Made by a program: the position numbers and the translations under genes. Of a DNA stretch of 64,000 nucleotides, positions 61,902-64,000 are shown piece by piece. The DNA comes from Terribacillus halophilus (lineage in GTDB: Bacteria > Bacillota > Bacilli > Bacillales > Amphibacillaceae): the NCBI RefSeq assembly GCF_900101385.1, contig NZ_FMZB01000007.1:62001-126000 (forward strand), written 5' to 3'. The notes under the pieces are model-generated. The model worked only from the letters and a program-made list of their open reading frames with translations, did no database searches and had not been told where the DNA came from. The stretch's first letter is position 1. Every line of letters starts with the position of its first letter.

Positions 61902-64000
61902 ATGTTGGAAAGCAGAATGAGATGGAAGGATAATAGCAGCAGCCCTTCAGCTCACACGCCGGCGGGCTTCGGTGTTTCTCCGCTTGTGGAGCAGCTGCTC
62001 ATACAGCGCGGAATAACAACGGCAGAGGCTGCAAATCGGTTCCTTCATCCGTCTCTGGAGGACCTACATAGCCCGGAACGGTTACATGATATAGATGCTG
62101 CAGCTGAACGGATACATGCTGCTGTGAATCAGGATGAAAAAATCCTGGTATTCGGAGATTATGATGCAGATGGAGTTTCTTCCACTGTCGTTTTATTGGA
62201 AGCATTGCGGGAACTGGGAGCTGACTGCGATTATTATATACCGAACCGATTTACAGAAGGTTATGGACCGAATGAGGCTGCTTTTAGAGCCGCAAAGGAG
62301 AATGGCTATCATTTGATCGTGACTGTGGATACAGGCATTGCTGCCCACCACGAAGCACAAATCGCGAAGGAGATTGGAATCGATCTTATCATCACCGATC
62401 ACCATGAAGTGCAGGAAACAGTTCCGGATTGCTTGGCAGTTGTGCATCCGAAATGCTCTCCGGACTATCCTTTCCATGAATTGGCAGGGGTAGGTGTCGC
62501 TTTCAAGCTGGCGCATCATTTGCTTGGTTACTTCCCGAAGCAGCTGCTTGATCTCGTCGTCATCGGGACGATTGCTGATTTGGTTCCGCTTGTTGATGAA
62601 AACAGGGTGCTGGCTGCCGAGGGCTTAAAGGCGATTGCATCTTCCATGCGACCAGGCATACGAGCTTTGAAGGATAGCTGTGGGCTGGATGGTATCGTAA
62701 CCGAGGAAGATATCGGCTTCAAAATCGGACCGCGCATCAATGCTGTCGGCCGCTTGCAAGATGCTGACCTTGCTGTTGAACTGCTCCTGGCTGCTTCGTA
62801 TGAAGAAGCGGCGGAAATGGCGGAAGAAATCCAGTCACTGAACACGGAGCGGCAGAATATCGTGGCTAAAATTGCGAAAGAAGCAGAAGCGATGGTAAAG
62901 GAACAGCCGGAAGAAGAGAGCAGCCATGTCATCATTGTAGCAAAGGAAGGCTGGAATGAAGGGGTTCTGGGAATTGTAGCCTCTAAATTGGTCAGGACAT
63001 TTGACCGGCCGGCGATCGTGCTGGCCATCCATCCGGATAAAGAAACAGCAAAAGGCTCCGCTCGCAGTATCGATGCTTTTGATTTATTCCACCACTGCAT
63101 GCAGGTACGTGATCACTTTATTGCTTTTGGCGGGCATGCACAGGCGGCCGGAATGACTTTGGAGCTTGGACAAGTGGACAAGCTGCGGAAGCAATTGAAT
63201 CAAATGGCAGCAGAATCACTTACCGAGGAAGATTTCAAGCAAACACTGGCTATCGATTTATCGGTAAATGTCGGGGATGTGTCGGTCGATTTGATCCGCG
63301 ACATCGCCCAGTTATCGCCATTCGGGATGCAAAATCCAAAGCCACTCGTCAAACTTACTGCCCCGATGCGGGAAGTGAAGCTCATCGGAGCGAATAAAAA
63401 TCATTTGAAATTCGTTTTTGCTGAGGACGCGATCCAGTTGGATGGCGTATGCTTCGGGCAAGGCGATCTTTATCCGTTCCTGACACCGATGGATGAATTG
63501 GAAGCGGTCGGGGAATTATCGATCAATGAATGGAACGGCAGACAAAAACCGCAGATATTAATTGAAGATGTAGCAATACGAAGCTGGCAGCTGCTTGATC
63601 ACAGAGGAAGCAAGCAGCTGCAAAAAGGGTTCCGGATAAAGGCGGAAGAGGAGACTGCTGTCGTACGTTTTCATCCGAATACGGACCTTGGCTGGCTATC
63701 TGAGCATATTCGAATCCTGGATTACGAAACAGAAGGCCTGACAAATGCAACCGGCAATATAAAGGCAGTCATATTAGCCGATCTTCCTCGCAAGTTGGAG
63801 GATATTTCTTTTGTACTCCAGAATTTGCAGCCGGATCTCATTTATGCCTGCTACGATGTGAAGGAGAATGCCTATCTCCAGGGATTTCCGGATCGTGAGC
63901 AATTTAAGCTATTTTATGCAATCCTGCTGAAGCAAAAATCGATTGCCTACCGTCAGCTTGAAGATTATTTAAAAAACAGCCGGGGCTGGAGTCCGGAAAG
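61902..64000 (+). CDS. recJ: Single-stranded-DNA exonuclease RecJ (5' part)
   Basis: At least 699 residues are present; the frame runs off the window. DHH phosphoesterase motifs are in order: LVFGDYDADGVSS, IVTVDTGIAAH, LIITDHHE and VVIGTIADLVPL, then the DHHA1 domain with GFKIGPRINAVGR and AFGGHAQAAGMTL, and an OB-fold region. It degrades single-stranded DNA 5' to 3' in RecF-pathway repair. ATG 61902 follows AGGGGG by about eight bases. Confidence 0.95.
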   Translation, partial: MLESRMRWKDNSSSPSAHTPAGFGVSPLVEQLLIQRGITTAEAANRFLHPSLEDLHSPERLHDIDAAAERIHAAVNQDEKILVFGDYDADGVSSTVVLLEALRELGADCDYYIPNRFTEGYGPNEAAFRAAKENGYHLIVTVDTGIAAHHEAQIAKEIGIDLIITDHHEVQETVPDCLAVVHPKCSPDYPFHELAGVGVAFKLAHHLLGYFPKQLLDLVVIGTIADLVPLVDENRVLAAEGLKAIASSMRPGIRALKDSCGLDGIVTEEDIGFKIGPRINAVGRLQDADLAVELLLAASYEEAAEMAEEIQSLNTERQNIVAKIAKEAEAMVKEQPEEESSHVIIVAKEGWNEGVLGIVASKLVRTFDRPAIVLAIHPDKETAKGSARSIDAFDLFHHCMQVRDHFIAFGGHAQAAGMTLELGQVDKLRKQLNQMAAESLTEEDFKQTLAIDLSVNVGDVSVDLIRDIAQLSPFGMQNPKPLVKLTAPMREVKLIGANKNHLKFVFAEDAIQLDGVCFGQGDLYPFLTPMDELEAVGELSINEWNGRQKPQILIEDVAIRSWQLLDHRGSKQLQKGFRIKAEEETAVVRFHPNTDLGWLSEHIRILDYETEGLTNATGNIKAVILADLPRKLEDISFVLQNLQPDLIYACYDVKENAYLQGFPDREQFKLFYAILLKQKSIAYRQLEDYLKNSRGWSPE

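Overview
The window is a chromosomal segment of an endospore-forming Bacillota, most likely a Bacillaceae of the Oceanobacillus/Terribacillus/Halobacillus type. The evidence is sporulation genes (spoIIB-like, spoIVFA, spoIVFB, spo0B, safA, bofC, spoVB), SD-led genes with frequent TTG/GTG starts, and the Bacillus gene order mreBCD-minCD-spoIVFAB-rplU-prp-rpmA-spo0B-obgE-pheB-pheA-safA-bofC-ruvAB-queA-tgt-yajC-spoVB-comN-secDF-recJ. The genus is inference only; no rRNA or tRNA gene was found.

Region 1 (1-20.5 kb) is accessory. It holds an EamA exporter, a YbjJ-like MFS protein, an aldo/keto reductase, a decayed histidine phosphatase, and a catabolic cluster (RpiR regulator, RraA-like aldolase, DUF1932 dehydrogenase, DctM-like permease with a small membrane partner). 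These are followed by a methyltransferase, an IS3-like remnant, a DUF1349 protein, a second-type ClpP, an orphan ECF sigma factor, an MFS-LiaF-LiaS-LiaR operon, a parvoviral-type phospholipase A2 mini-protein, a 25-residue peptide gene, a YlmA-like ABC ATPase, and two overlapping RimK-like ATP-grasp genes with a 2H phosphoesterase.

Region 2 (20.6-35 kb) runs from folC to spoIIB. Where Bacillus subtilis has only comC, this genome carries a membrane GAF-GGDEF diguanylate cyclase, a YceI protein and a type IV pilus locus (minor pilins, pilB, pilT, pilC, pilin, prepilin peptidase, pilM, pilN, pilO). PilB has two intact MshEN half-motifs, so the cyclase and the pilus motor plausibly form one c-di-GMP circuit. 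One minor pilin, divergently oriented, carries a large repetitive beta-helix-like head.

Region 3 (35-64 kb) is conserved core: radC, cell shape and division genes, a TRIC channel, a methyltransferase preceded by an attenuator-like leader, the SpoIVF proteins, an RNase G lacking its zinc-link cysteines, ribosomal proteins L21/L27 with the Prp protease, Spo0B, Obg, phenylalanine biosynthesis, SafA with a 42-bp repeat array, BofC, RuvAB with an upstream LexA-like box, queuosine genes, SpoVB, ComN, SecDF, LapA and the 5' part of recJ.

The strongest lead for something undescribed is at 40809-40940: an extended -10 promoter, a 7-codon leader ORF with a strong SD, and a hairpin that fully buries the SD of a methyltransferase gene, which is the layout of translational attenuators known from erm and cat genes.
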